IMG/VR virus record: IMGVR_UViG_3300032229_000040
Span: 1 to 56,211 of that record
Length of the DNA: 56,211 bases
Direction: 5' to 3' (one strand)
Origin: a virus
This document shows, one piece after another, positions 20,701 through 27,267 of the stretch. Both the position numbers and the translations under genes were made by a program. The notes below the pieces were generated by a model. The model did no database searches, had not been told where the DNA came from, and saw nothing but the letters and a program-made list of their open reading frames with translations. Every line of letters begins with the position of its first letter. Position 1 is the first letter of the stretch.

Positions 20701-21154
20701 TTGTGTAGTAGTTAGGAAGACTATTCTCTAGTCCTTTATTAAATTCGTCAAGACTTCTATTAAATTCATTATCATAGAATGAGGCAGCTCTTTGATCAGA
20801 AAGAGATTGATATACACCATTTGCTAATCCTACAGTAGATTGTAATAGTGTTGTACCTGTTAAAGCCAGACCCTTACCAAGACTGTTAACCATTTTAGAA
20901 GACCAAGTTTGCCCTTGAGCATAAAGCTCCTCCATATCTTCTCCAGGGAATATCTTTTGGTATCTACCAGTTCCAGGTAATTCATAAGGAGATATATTAG
21001 TAAACGTGTTAGCTTTACCAATATTAGCCATCCTCTTTTCCATTAGGGCATAAGGATCTATGCTACGATCACTCGGAACACCCTCACTATGATAGTCAGG
21101 AACAATTGGGGCAATAACACCTGGTTGGTTAACTGGTTTAATTTCTTCTGCCAT
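8720..21154 (-). CDS. Giant virion RNA polymerase polyprotein (4144 aa) with zincin motif
   Basis: The polymerase signature is DFDID at 3238-3242, the metal-chelating aspartate triad of crAss-like phage virion RNA polymerases. It is preceded by FRIPSQK at 3198-3204, which aligns with the R-x-P region ahead of the DFDGD motif in the beta' double-psi barrel. A metalloprotease-like HEIFH lies at 1869-1873 with a Glu-rich helix (EEALAEEF) at 1918-1925. The N-terminal quarter has hydrophobic Gly/Ala stretches near 178-200, coiled coils near 900-1040 and 1125-1171, and a Thr/Pro linker near 1648-1681. In characterised crAss-like phages this polymerase is packaged in the virion and transcribes early genes after injection. 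The protein is about twice the length I recall for the stand-alone Cellulophaga phage polymerase, so it is a fusion of modules, or a precursor the zincin might cut. It sits between two other cargo genes. Confidence 0.88.
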   Translation of the reverse strand: MAEEIKPVNQPGVIAPIVPDYHSEGVPSDRSIDPYALMEKRMANIGKANTFTNISPYELPGTGRYQKIFPGEDMEELYAQGQTWSSKMVNSLGKGLALTGTTLLQSTVGLANGVYQSLSDQRAASFYDNEFNRSLDEFNKGLENSLPNYYTKRERDADWYSPDKLFSANFLWDGIVKNMGFAAGAALSGGIYASGLKLLNSIPQVAKLFSVRKAGDVLAATEEALLGANKAGDAYGKIKSLSDAYLGTYRGLDVGQRALVAGLATTGEAGFEAYHNLNDFRNKKIEEYKALNGGVAPTGAELAKINAAADSVGNTSFLFNTALLTATNYIQFPKILGSATRVEKGIINSTIKEIESTTVDAAGKLIAKPKNIFQRAAPLVFSPSEAFEEGAQYAISIGTQDYYNKKFKGDDGNFMESLSNAVAETIGTNEGMENVLIGGLSGAIMQARGTITQGIQRRADTAAAITDINKTALSDFTKDTSDSVRRGVALQEEREQQLQQGNIANVKDLDADYIINYLTPRIKYGRFDLVRSDIEDYRALASTEDGFGQLIADGKALAGDTREAYLKRLDGFEATAENVKSLYQSLNLRYGNIVDKDGKLVYNSEVMDKMIYAASKVADYDNRIPQLIGNLASLGVVSADVVRDEEAFNKALEDIKALEIIEDDQLDLERNLRDLKDLTERRDKFLKEYSEIKKAPQNYTTPETAPGEEDQPKQTVAIKTKDGEEDIEIGTEYYLGKVVKYDKNGKEVYSFPRLTILGENENGTIKIKESNGTIRDISKAELAEYKLGKVSDTLNNKKAKFFMENANTMYEFNFGKGNKVKGRLQYSPKEGILEFVYKDKKGKVKTIEVTGDQFVAKQGFANAMITPIGQLTAVQQQALSDFSAEQDARTEAKRGARLKVLNDLFDEVSNKLDKTKSLLQDKYSQFEKIVNELTVLENKIKAGELTKTNTFKKTTNAAIKAANRLSRMKEQLRLEIQELEAEKEQLEFNQEYIADMAQNIDELPGGKEFLEELKEQQGNLEDLIIETGKNINSISKLVDSVEGALKTAVDLALDLIRKFEAKYPNLPYTPLGLRQFLNKDLEFKGTYPDYQSYLQANPNLLADLTEFENDLGNIDELDVIPNERSVAELKEELENLYKQLDETSQQLEAKSLIVNRFQEIADAYKKQQEEEKKLIKNRALQQELLGTNGTGVQNVIDGGAFQAAAKKAWKSVVGGTIPIDDGKEHQARANRFGFRLPSMSNVDSIRGMIVTSKTQDQIIPGLTQHLYAKSPEDVIALVMVQLNDDGTYTVVDEFGNPLPAGADLVNSAVYQVFPSSKLTATYDGKVETMFRASDKDIEASLREQYAAWRTARLNEETLGDPQTIEASFGVPEYFTYKDANGNEVKDYSVRTSVQDAGFVTNDELENNPVLKIATTNESITQGSVTFNTPLGRVFLKLPNGLVKLYNRQFNDKEANTIFEVIKQLSKNAMEDGTVKKDRSYLLMEWLKSTVYWGIAKNLQTGERKDPGFNNIWFEDVVEDGQQVTKLFISGKGANFNFTPTELENSKDAILALLKGMYNNTNATLLNDKAFNDPYFEITGLNEDGSPIVKEWANYQSYLLSSEGRTSEEIPLATPLKPMPKDTDGINRKDIYFTLTSTPDDFILPTVKPVVTSTPTAATVTQTDPVTGNVVGTVVTSTESTKKTSPPGVYVLDGQTVNTLVLPRDLGQVTFVVDGKKYDAANGTVPINDMEIDEQTAKNLLEMYKTEDEVKRRVGATIIVAIKPQLETTTIPNEATPEDVTAEDLDEWNDAPVNPPSDDVYRLQLVKEIKSFQGENWNKVESWLKANLPNIPVYRVKNVIQATNGRQAWGMFRDGAIYIYENAEVGTAYHEIFHAVMTMFTESGERNAIYDEFKKRKGTFEDADGNTLSYSDATYKQAEEALAEEFRDYVLTGKIPSKPEKGRPFILKMFADLVSFIKEMFLGPKAQSNTEKLFERIGNGYYKTVIPFESNLSYAKMGIIDIEDAEATSTSVFSIAKIPATQVHEIMEQMTYSTLADLSKTNQSLFSVPELNKKELYNRLKSEVLNLIRWKGSMIEDALAKKEITAKEAALSKSNLIILHKNVDAEWDSITKKHQEYLKTYSVEFDENDQAILTDEDASGKSDWQDARKMDNFKKASSAIKLLIGTLPVMEITEDGTRPKRSSMGGVVLMPSDKVFITLMNNLHTSVNIDDMINRLRQLATNNPSYEALYKRITKRPSSAAGYDFDQLKNTYDLQLATSFWKTFKRQNADVKIVFTLPTGDVVIGDSSLASAASQARSEMSSDIVSALRTSDTYVKYDTVNKEYTSQAAIKNIKLISNELSTYTSFLEKVGITFTPKELRKKLSPNQLTTFREATEGVLESLSSLEGVKALTTKSLDIDGQLLRLGSIKAILENPEFESTYFNLNGERTQTYIGTNLMSDMYDIISNIKNYNELGDTKYKYLTTDVFALGSATMNKIFNPKNNARRANTSDIMKTGYVDGSVNEQTNKKKESSKLNAKERLIQELNLNSEGYYMNLVPGDASIEWMVKLGTFVSQKELMNTGMKAVNDIFKEYFMSELNLSRENRPIVQDEKKTRKSTDLRFFKGILPADVHNSIVAEVKAGKTNEAIYSKYESKINSALEDLVDAQAKDSEQMLRQYGAIQFTEEGIDASGLAFANNEIIDEDILARQLKGLAINYMIANIELHKLVYSDPYQYKDELKRIKNFNSPRQPLIANSPEMNKAIDRVYNEGFDKDDVVGRTNFIRDFFRTITLADVFSKSDLPGYGIFEETDGGGYISMKANRNFRIRASSWNAAEEKQYRHDVGYEKLFKSGASEEELKKYNRKNPGVMSAYTPLKPIVSGNKADGKNYNDAVLDKFALFPLSFRTLHELNPNSDAIKLYNKMQEEDIDYAVYGTGRKVGAGEKFELYKDGKFNTDVVSPTDIVNIPFDIMGVQSEVPSKENAAVTQGSQITKLVTLDFMQAGMPVDFEPGEDFEERFVKWNALKDKVSYNNGNNLYKEIQRNQTLLEWKIKHGYEMLLNKLGITQTDKGFEITRDNVDKMINTLSDEILKREVNDNITAAFAGFKKGDVVLEATPAFQQIRNILYSIADKNVVSPKVNGGMKVQVPSTLLGNEIKVEEVNGKMTYTSNNLKFYVNEDGKRVCEIMVGRWFSSEKSDEELLEFFNSSEEGQEILRSVAFRIPSQKQNSIDAFKIAKFLPKELGDSVVIPSELVKKVGSDFDIDKLSIYLKNIYDDGKGNIKLVPFYGLDEASKAKFGDIFDEIAKNKKELTETKIEKLGNLQQLLGNVILGTASDKQINKWIPILKNMFGEDMTATDVEDALMIRLEKAGKNLNKLNDADLQAALKEEFIEKMYGKSLENAYFKSLENLITSSYNFNALIKPNSADQMKDLAKDINKKLGKPEIDYSSTANMLSRRFMTGLRQAFVSGKYAIGIAAVNQTNHAQNQRTLMYVNTDNLENGVINAEDRFWLKSNDGKILLPHNSIVVKGKKYPTLSMIKNTAGEIISDIMGQFIDGYVDISKGPWIMELGATPNVASTWMFLAKVGVPIQTIAYFMNQPIVRDYLGSLENSGYSWLFIDSLMDGTMDKYAPQGDVVATELPTETALGKMVGVNVDNLTDPQKAQQQLVLQEFLKYAKMANHLFQVTQGTNYDTATLNDPSLIFKKGKQLESARRTIFSSVNDEGNVIPGVDGILNNSFVGYLKETMTDIRDAFAEILTSDKPAVRDVIEEALTPFVQLNDRDFVKLARKTVNDLFDWAVQTDTGVNRRITSILLGNDTTKSAATLIMDYKNMVLADKTHPLFDNLIINSIQKKPGTREGAPDNIFLVGKDAKVYNQNQIIYAFRELKRNVSTELYGKLVRLAVLQSGLNNSPISITSLLPYEDFTAVYNETLSKIDKMPNLNNFNKLNVLQRNNWADTDIVPSKKAAWKKSKKGNWFSRPYSPSEINFVDRRLALATQKGLIPQTLNISTLSREGNSKFITFVWEKGNFTKEQKATMRKKSDYSYINKGLFKRVEDGFGNPIQLTTEDKSGKTYTSYVYKAINAWGDSFRANELYDTEDPANPNVTTGQQSVLDNGYIKVKEVEDTTILNLLPEIDSTPGITASTKPTDVVNALRDNNIIDKKCKG

Positions 21155-21157
21155 ATA

Positions 21158-23977
21158 TTATTTTCTTCTTTGTATTTGCAACAATCCATTTATAAATACA
21201 TCGTCTACCTTTGGTATAAATTCTTCAGCTTCTTGTGTTGTAAACCCTTTAAATGCACGACCTGGATCATATTCAATTAATCTCCAGTCATTTGCAGATC
21301 CTCCTTGTATGTACAATTTAGGAAACACTAAACCGTCTGCTCCTGGTGCAAAGTCTGCAGCCACTCTATATTTATTAGTATTAATAAAATCATCAGGTTT
21401 TACATATGCTCCTAAGTAAGCACTCTTATCTGTATAAGAATATGTAGAGTTTGTGCTTCCTGTATTAAATGCATTAATTGAAGCTTTTATAGGATCAGTA
21501 TTAACTCTAGGAGGTTGTCTGTTAGACAGTTCTATAAAGTGTTGTTCTGTAATAGGCTTTACTTCAATAGTTCCATCAGGCTTTGTTAATTGTATATTGT
21601 AAGTGTTATTACCATATGCACTTGTGCTTGGATCAACATTTACAAACCACTGTGCCTTAGGATCAGTTACGTATTGAGCTATACCTTCATATCCTTCAAT
21701 ACCAGCTGATGCAAAATCAGAAAGTACACCAGCTAATTTAGAAGTTGTTAGTTTTCCTTTTTTATCATCACCTGTAAGTATTGGGTATTGTTTAGGAACA
21801 GGTACGTTACTAAGACTTTTAAAATACTCTTCTTTAAGAGCCATTGTCTTTTTGAAGTTATCACTTCCTACAGCTGTTTGCATTTCAGCATTAGGAACCT
21901 CTGGTCGTAACGAAGCTAAACCAGCCATGAAAGGACTCTTACCAGGAATTACACCAGCTAATGCAGAAGCTGCAAACATTTTTGCTAAATCAGTTTTAAC
22001 AGATGTCTGACTCTTACCAACACCGCCAAGATGATTTTCAAGTCCGTAATATAAAGTTTTACCAAACTTCTGCATTAATTGTTCTTCAAATTTAGCAGCT
22101 TCTTCTCTTTTAGCTTTTGGTTGGAATATACCACCAAGGAAACCATCTGCATCTTTAATTGTTGCAAATTTATATAAGTCTTCTTTAGTTAAAGTGACAG
22201 TTTGTTTTTTAAAGTTTCCAATCTTTCCTCCTTCAAATGTTGTAGGTAGGTCAGCAGTAATAACCATAGGTCCACTCTTAACTTTATTAAAGTCAAAAGG
22301 TTCAAACCCACCCAATTTTGCTATCTGATCAACATAATCATCACTACCTTTTAACTGAGCATTCTTATTAAGAAGAGTTTTTTCTAGTTTATTTAACTGT
22401 TCAAACGTGCTATTGAATTGATTACCAATTAATGATTTTCCTTTACTATTATTAAAATCAGCTAAGAGTTTACTTCCTTCAGATACAATATAATCATTGT
22501 ATGTCATTCCTAAAGTTTCAGCTTTTTTAACCATTTCTGATTTCAGTAGTTGTGGTGTTTTTCCAATTCCAGAAACAGCTTGTTGTCTAGCAAGAACAAC
22601 TTTTTCATATAAACCAACTTGAGCGTTCATGTCTGCATTCAAACCATCCATAAATGCATCTTGATGATACATTGGATTGGTTATATCATTTACAGGTCTA
22701 TTTCTAGGAGCACCTAAACCACCACCTGCACCAGTAGGATTGCCATTCTCATCAACTAAGCCAGCTTCAAATTTTAACTTGAACATTTCAAAGTTTCTAT
22801 CAGATACATCTTTATCCTTCCTATAGTTAAACTCTGCCCACTGTCTAGCTTCTGCGTTTGCTGCTATCTTTACCCTTTCTTTATCCAATAGCATTTCCAC
22901 TGCTGGATTCTTGGTATACTTAGTGTATGTTTCTTTTTCAGAAAGAGAATTAGATACACTATCAATAAAGTTGTTTGTATACAAACTTCCTCTTATAGCA
23001 TCAGGACCTGATGATTTTAATTGAGATGTAGAAATTCTTTTCTTAGCAAGCATATCATCTAATGTAACAATAGACTTTTCTAATTGATCTATTGTTGCCA
23101 TAGCTTCATCAGATGTATCACCAGAAGATTTAATCTTTAAGATTTTATCTTGTATTAATTCTTTTTGTAATAGATTGTTCCTTCTATAATCATTGTATGA
23201 ACCATCTACTAAACTCATCAATTCTTGATCGCTCTTACCTTTTAGTTCATATTCTCCATTGATACTCAATTGTTTATAATCAGCTGGATCTAAAGCAGCT
23301 TGGAAAGCTCCAAGTAATTTTTGTTTGTCTTTACCCTTAAGTAGGGTTTCAGCCATAACATCATTATATTGCAAAGAACCATTTATCATTAAAGGATTAC
23401 CGTTAGCATCTGTTTTGAATAACTGTTGTACTGTTGTAGAATCTATTCCAACTGTTTTACCAATCTCTACAAGCTTATTATAAACATTTCTATGATCAAA
23501 ATACTCACCTGTAAAATCAGTACCAACAGCACCATCATTTAACCAAGCCATTGACTCTTTATAAAACTTGTCTTTGTTATAAATGTTTGAACCTCCAGTC
23601 TTTTTAGAGTCTTCTTCAGCTCTTGCCATCTGAGCTTTATACTTAGCAGTACTTCTCATTGCTGTTTGGATGTCCTTATCCTTAACTATTTGACTAGCCA
23701 TACCACCAATAGAGTTAACTAGCTGTTGGTTAGAGAAGTCTCCAGCAGCCACTGTCTTAAGTCTACTGCCTAATTGATTAAGCTTAGACTTTAGATTAGC
23801 TTTATCTGGATCCTTTAGAAGCTCTATCCCAGCTATGTTGTCTATATATCCCTGGATCTTTTGTAAACCTTGGTCATATTGTGCTTGCTTTTGCATGCCA
23901 ACTTGAACCATTGCCTCAATAGGCAATTGTTGTACGTAGGGATTAAATTGTGATATTTGGTCGGTAAATGAGGCCAT
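21158..23977 (-). CDS. Cargo-type virion protein (939 aa)
   Basis: The N terminus (SQFNPYVQQLPIEAMVQVGMQ, then a QYDQGLQKIQGYIDNIAGI segment) resembles what I recall of conserved internal or cargo proteins encoded next to the polymerase in crAss-like phages. The protein is mostly predicted helical and lysine/glutamine-rich, with no signal peptide or enzyme motif I can recognise. A short Gly/Ala-rich hydrophobic stretch (MFAASALAGVIPG) lies near residue 670. It is the first gene after a candidate promoter at 23992-24023 and ends 3 nt before the 4144-aa start, so it should be co-expressed with the polymerase. Probable role: a structural filler of the tail lumen or portal vestibule that leaves with the DNA. 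The family assignment comes from memory of sequence features and synteny, not a search. Confidence 0.65.
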   Translation of the reverse strand: MASFTDQISQFNPYVQQLPIEAMVQVGMQKQAQYDQGLQKIQGYIDNIAGIELLKDPDKANLKSKLNQLGSRLKTVAAGDFSNQQLVNSIGGMASQIVKDKDIQTAMRSTAKYKAQMARAEEDSKKTGGSNIYNKDKFYKESMAWLNDGAVGTDFTGEYFDHRNVYNKLVEIGKTVGIDSTTVQQLFKTDANGNPLMINGSLQYNDVMAETLLKGKDKQKLLGAFQAALDPADYKQLSINGEYELKGKSDQELMSLVDGSYNDYRRNNLLQKELIQDKILKIKSSGDTSDEAMATIDQLEKSIVTLDDMLAKKRISTSQLKSSGPDAIRGSLYTNNFIDSVSNSLSEKETYTKYTKNPAVEMLLDKERVKIAANAEARQWAEFNYRKDKDVSDRNFEMFKLKFEAGLVDENGNPTGAGGGLGAPRNRPVNDITNPMYHQDAFMDGLNADMNAQVGLYEKVVLARQQAVSGIGKTPQLLKSEMVKKAETLGMTYNDYIVSEGSKLLADFNNSKGKSLIGNQFNSTFEQLNKLEKTLLNKNAQLKGSDDYVDQIAKLGGFEPFDFNKVKSGPMVITADLPTTFEGGKIGNFKKQTVTLTKEDLYKFATIKDADGFLGGIFQPKAKREEAAKFEEQLMQKFGKTLYYGLENHLGGVGKSQTSVKTDLAKMFAASALAGVIPGKSPFMAGLASLRPEVPNAEMQTAVGSDNFKKTMALKEEYFKSLSNVPVPKQYPILTGDDKKGKLTTSKLAGVLSDFASAGIEGYEGIAQYVTDPKAQWFVNVDPSTSAYGNNTYNIQLTKPDGTIEVKPITEQHFIELSNRQPPRVNTDPIKASINAFNTGSTNSTYSYTDKSAYLGAYVKPDDFINTNKYRVAADFAPGADGLVFPKLYIQGGSANDWRLIEYDPGRAFKGFTTQEAEEFIPKVDDVFINGLLQIQRRK

Positions 23978-23991
23978 GATATTTGGATTAG

Positions 23992-24023
23992 CAAATGTAA
24001 TTTAAATTATTATATGTACCAAG
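23992..24023 (-). promoter_or_regulatory. Candidate promoter for the cargo/polymerase unit
   Basis: On the minus strand TACATTTG (23992-23999) is an exact TAnnTTTG match. CTTG (24020-24023) lies 20 nt upstream, three of four bases of TTTG. It occupies the 86-nt gap before the 939-aa gene, the largest gap between 24 and 38 kb. The predicted leader would be very short, about 7-10 nt. Confidence 0.4.
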
Positions 24024-24063
24024 AACTATAACGATTTTTGGTAATCTGCTATAATTGAATTAG

Positions 24064-27000
24064 TTAGAAATTTTTGATAGCTTTTACAATTGAACCGTTT
24101 CTTGCTTCAGTTGATTTAGCTTTAGCTTTAGCTGTCCTTTTATCTAGGTCAGCTTTCATAGCAGCTAAGTCAGTAGGACTAGCATTATCAATCATTGCTT
24201 GGAAATCAACTAAAGGGTTCATATTGATAGCTCTACCTCTATTGTCATATCTATAGTTGTAAAGATTCTCGTATATACCTGCTGTTCTATTTTCTAATAG
24301 ATTCCTACTGTACTTATCAGAAATAGAATTAAGAGCTGCTTGTGTTTGAGCTTTGGTATTAGATAAAGCTTGTGCCTGTCTAACCATTTGTTGGTCATAG
24401 ATACCTATGTTCTTAAGCTGAGCATCATTTAGAATGTTCCTATTAGCTTCATACACACGAGCTTTTTCAGCTTGGTTTAATCTAGTTTGTTGTCCTAGAA
24501 CAGCAGAGTTAGCTGCATACTTCTGAGCATTTAATTGAGATAGGGCAGCTGGATTATATCCTACTAACCTCTGTGTAGCATTATAGTCTGCTTGGTTAGC
24601 ATTCAATTGATCCTGTAGAGAGATATCAAATGGGGTGCTTAACATAGGTTTATAGCTCTGTGCAAACACTGGTTCTAACTGATTAGCAGACAATGCAAAC
24701 ATCTCTCCAGCTAGTTGTGTAGGGTCTAGAGGAAGCTGATTGCTAGGTCTTATAAAAGGAAGAGCAGCATTGTATATATCTCGCCAGCCAAACTTCATTG
24801 GAAGCTCTTCTTCCTCTTTAATGATAGGTTGTTTCTTTATTGTAGAACTCACTGTAACAGGATCTAATGGAGTGTATTCAGGAATATCTTCTACATAAGG
24901 TGTACGCTTCTTGGTCACCTTATCTATGACACTATTCATTATGTCATGATAAACCCCCACTCTTGAATCTGTAGCTAAATCCTTAGCCCGCTTAACTTTT
25001 TGTTCAAATGTTTTAGCTTTTGCTAATTCCTTTTTAGCTGCTGCAGCACCTTCGCCTGTATAGTTTTCTATACTGTTAATAATTTCTTTAGCAGCGGTTG
25101 GATCAGAAAAAGCTTTCTCAACTTTAGGTTTCCATTCTGTTTCATATCTGCCAACAGTAAAAATAGGATTGTTAGCTTCACCTAGTGGACTATAGTCAAG
25201 TGGATATTTTCCTGAACCTTTGATCTTAAACTTACCACCTGATTGAGCTGATTGTGTACTAGGCTGAGAGTTTCCAATTTTAACTCTATTAGCCTTAACA
25301 TCTTTATTAAACTTAGCTACATCAGAATATCCAAACTCATTAGCAGTGTCATGAATAGCTTGTTGTAATCTACCAAGGTTTTCTGTTTCAGCAGCAATTT
25401 CTTTTAATTTCATATTGCCACCAAGAATCTGTGCTTGTAATGAATTCATTTCTAGATTATCAAATGGTGTAAGCACTTCTAGGTCATTAACCTTTTCTGT
25501 AGCTTTATTAACCATTTTGTTTTGTTTATTAGTATTTTTAGTTAATTCTGTACCATAGGTTTTAAACTTCTTACCCTTAGCATCTTTACCAAGTTCTGCT
25601 AAAGCGTAGTTAGGAATATCAAGAGCACCAAGTACCACTAGGTTATTTTCCCCTGTACCACCATCTTCAAGTTTAACCATAGGTTCACCTCTTTCAACTT
25701 CTACAGGATTATCACCAAATGTAATACCAATACCTGTATTACCCTTACCATCACTTTGAGAATGATAGTTTCCTCTAGGCATGTATGTTATACCACCATC
25801 TGGTAGATAAGGATTTTGAGAAGCAGGTTCTGTGTATCCACCCCAATGTGTTTGGAGCTCACCACCCATCTGGAAGTCAGGTCTTTCTGTAGACATAGCT
25901 GCTGCACTAGGAGGAGTGTATTCTTTTAAGTGACCACCAGCTCTTAACATATCTGCATCATGAGGAGGTTTAAGAAGATCTTTCAACTTATGCTCACCAA
26001 AACTAGCAATCACTTGTGGCTGCCAATCGTTGCTCACCCATCCACCATCTTCCATGAATGCATTGTTTTGACCTTGTATCTGTTGAGCTCCTTGTTGTAA
26101 AGCAGATGCTCCTAAGTTTTGGAAACCTTGTTGATTTCTTTTTCTAGTTCCAGCATTCATTATTGCAGTGGTTAAATCTGTTGCAACATTTATACCTGCC
26201 ATTATAGGGTTGTTAAATGTACTTGCAAACCCACCATCTTGGAACTGTTTAATATTAGTATCACGCAAAGGTGTGTATTCAAGATTTGTATAGATTGTAT
26301 TTGGAGCATATGTATTTTGAATCTCAGTGGGGTTACCACCAATCATAGCACCATCTTCAGCTAAATAGTTTGTACCTTCTCCTTTAGGTTTGTTCATTTG
26401 ATTTGGATCAAATCTCATATCTTCAGGTCTAACATATCTACGCTTACTAATTTCTCCTCTTGTACCAGCAGCCTCTTTTGTAACTCTACTTACATCTACA
26501 AATTGATTTGATTTCTCTCTAGCTCTAATTGCACCTTGTATTTTTCTAAAGTTACCAACTAATTGCCCAGCACCTGGAGCATAACTAGCTACAGTGTCTA
26601 ATACACCACCACCTTCACTACCTGAAGCATATCCAAGTCCTTGACCTCCACCACCACTTGGATCATATGCATATCCCTGTTGTACTGAAGCATTGCTAGG
26701 ATTAGCTCCTGGTTGCATTTGATACATACCAGCACTAGGATTAGCAGGACTACCAGGTGCACCAGTAGGACCACCTCCCATAAGAGGTTGGGTAGGTCCA
26801 AATTGTAACTTAGGCACCTTACCACCTTTCTTCATTAACATTGTAGCTACATTAGCTATCTTACCTATGTTTTCTATATCCTTATTACCACCACCATCAT
26901 CCTTAGCAGAGTTAGCAGCCATCTGTTGCTGAGCTTGAACATTAGCTTGTTCATCTCTCATTTGATTAGTCATACCTGTGGTCTGATAATCTGCAGCATC

Positions 27001-27249
27001 ATATATGTCAGCAAAAGAAACATTACTACTAGCATCTTGCTCACCACCCATGAATGTACCCACTTCAGCCTGTGGAGGATTAGCAAAGTCAGTTAGTTGC
27101 GTTAACTGTCTAGCAACCATAGCTTTACCCATAGCAGCTTTCTTAAGCTGTTTGCCATACTTAGCCATGAATGCTTCTTCTGTAGGAAACTTCTTATAGA
27201 ATTCCTTTTCAGATTTAACTTTTGCCATCTTAAGGATTTGATCTTTCAT
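24064..27249 (-). CDS. Virion protein with repeated Gly-Gly motifs (muzzle/cargo-like, 1061 aa)
   Basis: The N terminus (KEFYKKFPTEEAFMAKYGK) and the helical Gln/Asn/Ala-rich C-terminal 200 residues resemble crAss-like virion proteins encoded just ahead of the polymerase. The first half is scattered with short Gly-Gly units preceded by polar residues: KKGGK, QDGGF, EDGGW, QMGGE, PDGGI, EDGGT. These echo the GGWLNKY repeats of the next gene upstream (27268-28803). The central part contains a region around GNTGIGITFGDNPVEVERG and an adjacent lysine-rich helix. No catalytic motif is visible. Its position between tail-hub and cargo genes matches proteins that line or plug the tail. Role is inferred; expression is probably by read-through from the 38-kb promoter. 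Confidence 0.55.
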   Translation of the reverse strand: MKDQILKMAKVKSEKEFYKKFPTEEAFMAKYGKQLKKAAMGKAMVARQLTQLTDFANPPQAEVGTFMGGEQDASSNVSFADIYDAADYQTTGMTNQMRDEQANVQAQQQMAANSAKDDGGGNKDIENIGKIANVATMLMKKGGKVPKLQFGPTQPLMGGGPTGAPGSPANPSAGMYQMQPGANPSNASVQQGYAYDPSGGGGQGLGYASGSEGGGVLDTVASYAPGAGQLVGNFRKIQGAIRAREKSNQFVDVSRVTKEAAGTRGEISKRRYVRPEDMRFDPNQMNKPKGEGTNYLAEDGAMIGGNPTEIQNTYAPNTIYTNLEYTPLRDTNIKQFQDGGFASTFNNPIMAGINVATDLTTAIMNAGTRKRNQQGFQNLGASALQQGAQQIQGQNNAFMEDGGWVSNDWQPQVIASFGEHKLKDLLKPPHDADMLRAGGHLKEYTPPSAAAMSTERPDFQMGGELQTHWGGYTEPASQNPYLPDGGITYMPRGNYHSQSDGKGNTGIGITFGDNPVEVERGEPMVKLEDGGTGENNLVVLGALDIPNYALAELGKDAKGKKFKTYGTELTKNTNKQNKMVNKATEKVNDLEVLTPFDNLEMNSLQAQILGGNMKLKEIAAETENLGRLQQAIHDTANEFGYSDVAKFNKDVKANRVKIGNSQPSTQSAQSGGKFKIKGSGKYPLDYSPLGEANNPIFTVGRYETEWKPKVEKAFSDPTAAKEIINSIENYTGEGAAAAKKELAKAKTFEQKVKRAKDLATDSRVGVYHDIMNSVIDKVTKKRTPYVEDIPEYTPLDPVTVSSTIKKQPIIKEEEELPMKFGWRDIYNAALPFIRPSNQLPLDPTQLAGEMFALSANQLEPVFAQSYKPMLSTPFDISLQDQLNANQADYNATQRLVGYNPAALSQLNAQKYAANSAVLGQQTRLNQAEKARVYEANRNILNDAQLKNIGIYDQQMVRQAQALSNTKAQTQAALNSISDKYSRNLLENRTAGIYENLYNYRYDNRGRAINMNPLVDFQAMIDNASPTDLAAMKADLDKRTAKAKAKSTEARNGSIVKAIKNF

Positions 27250-27267
27250 ATTGAACGTTTGTGTGTT

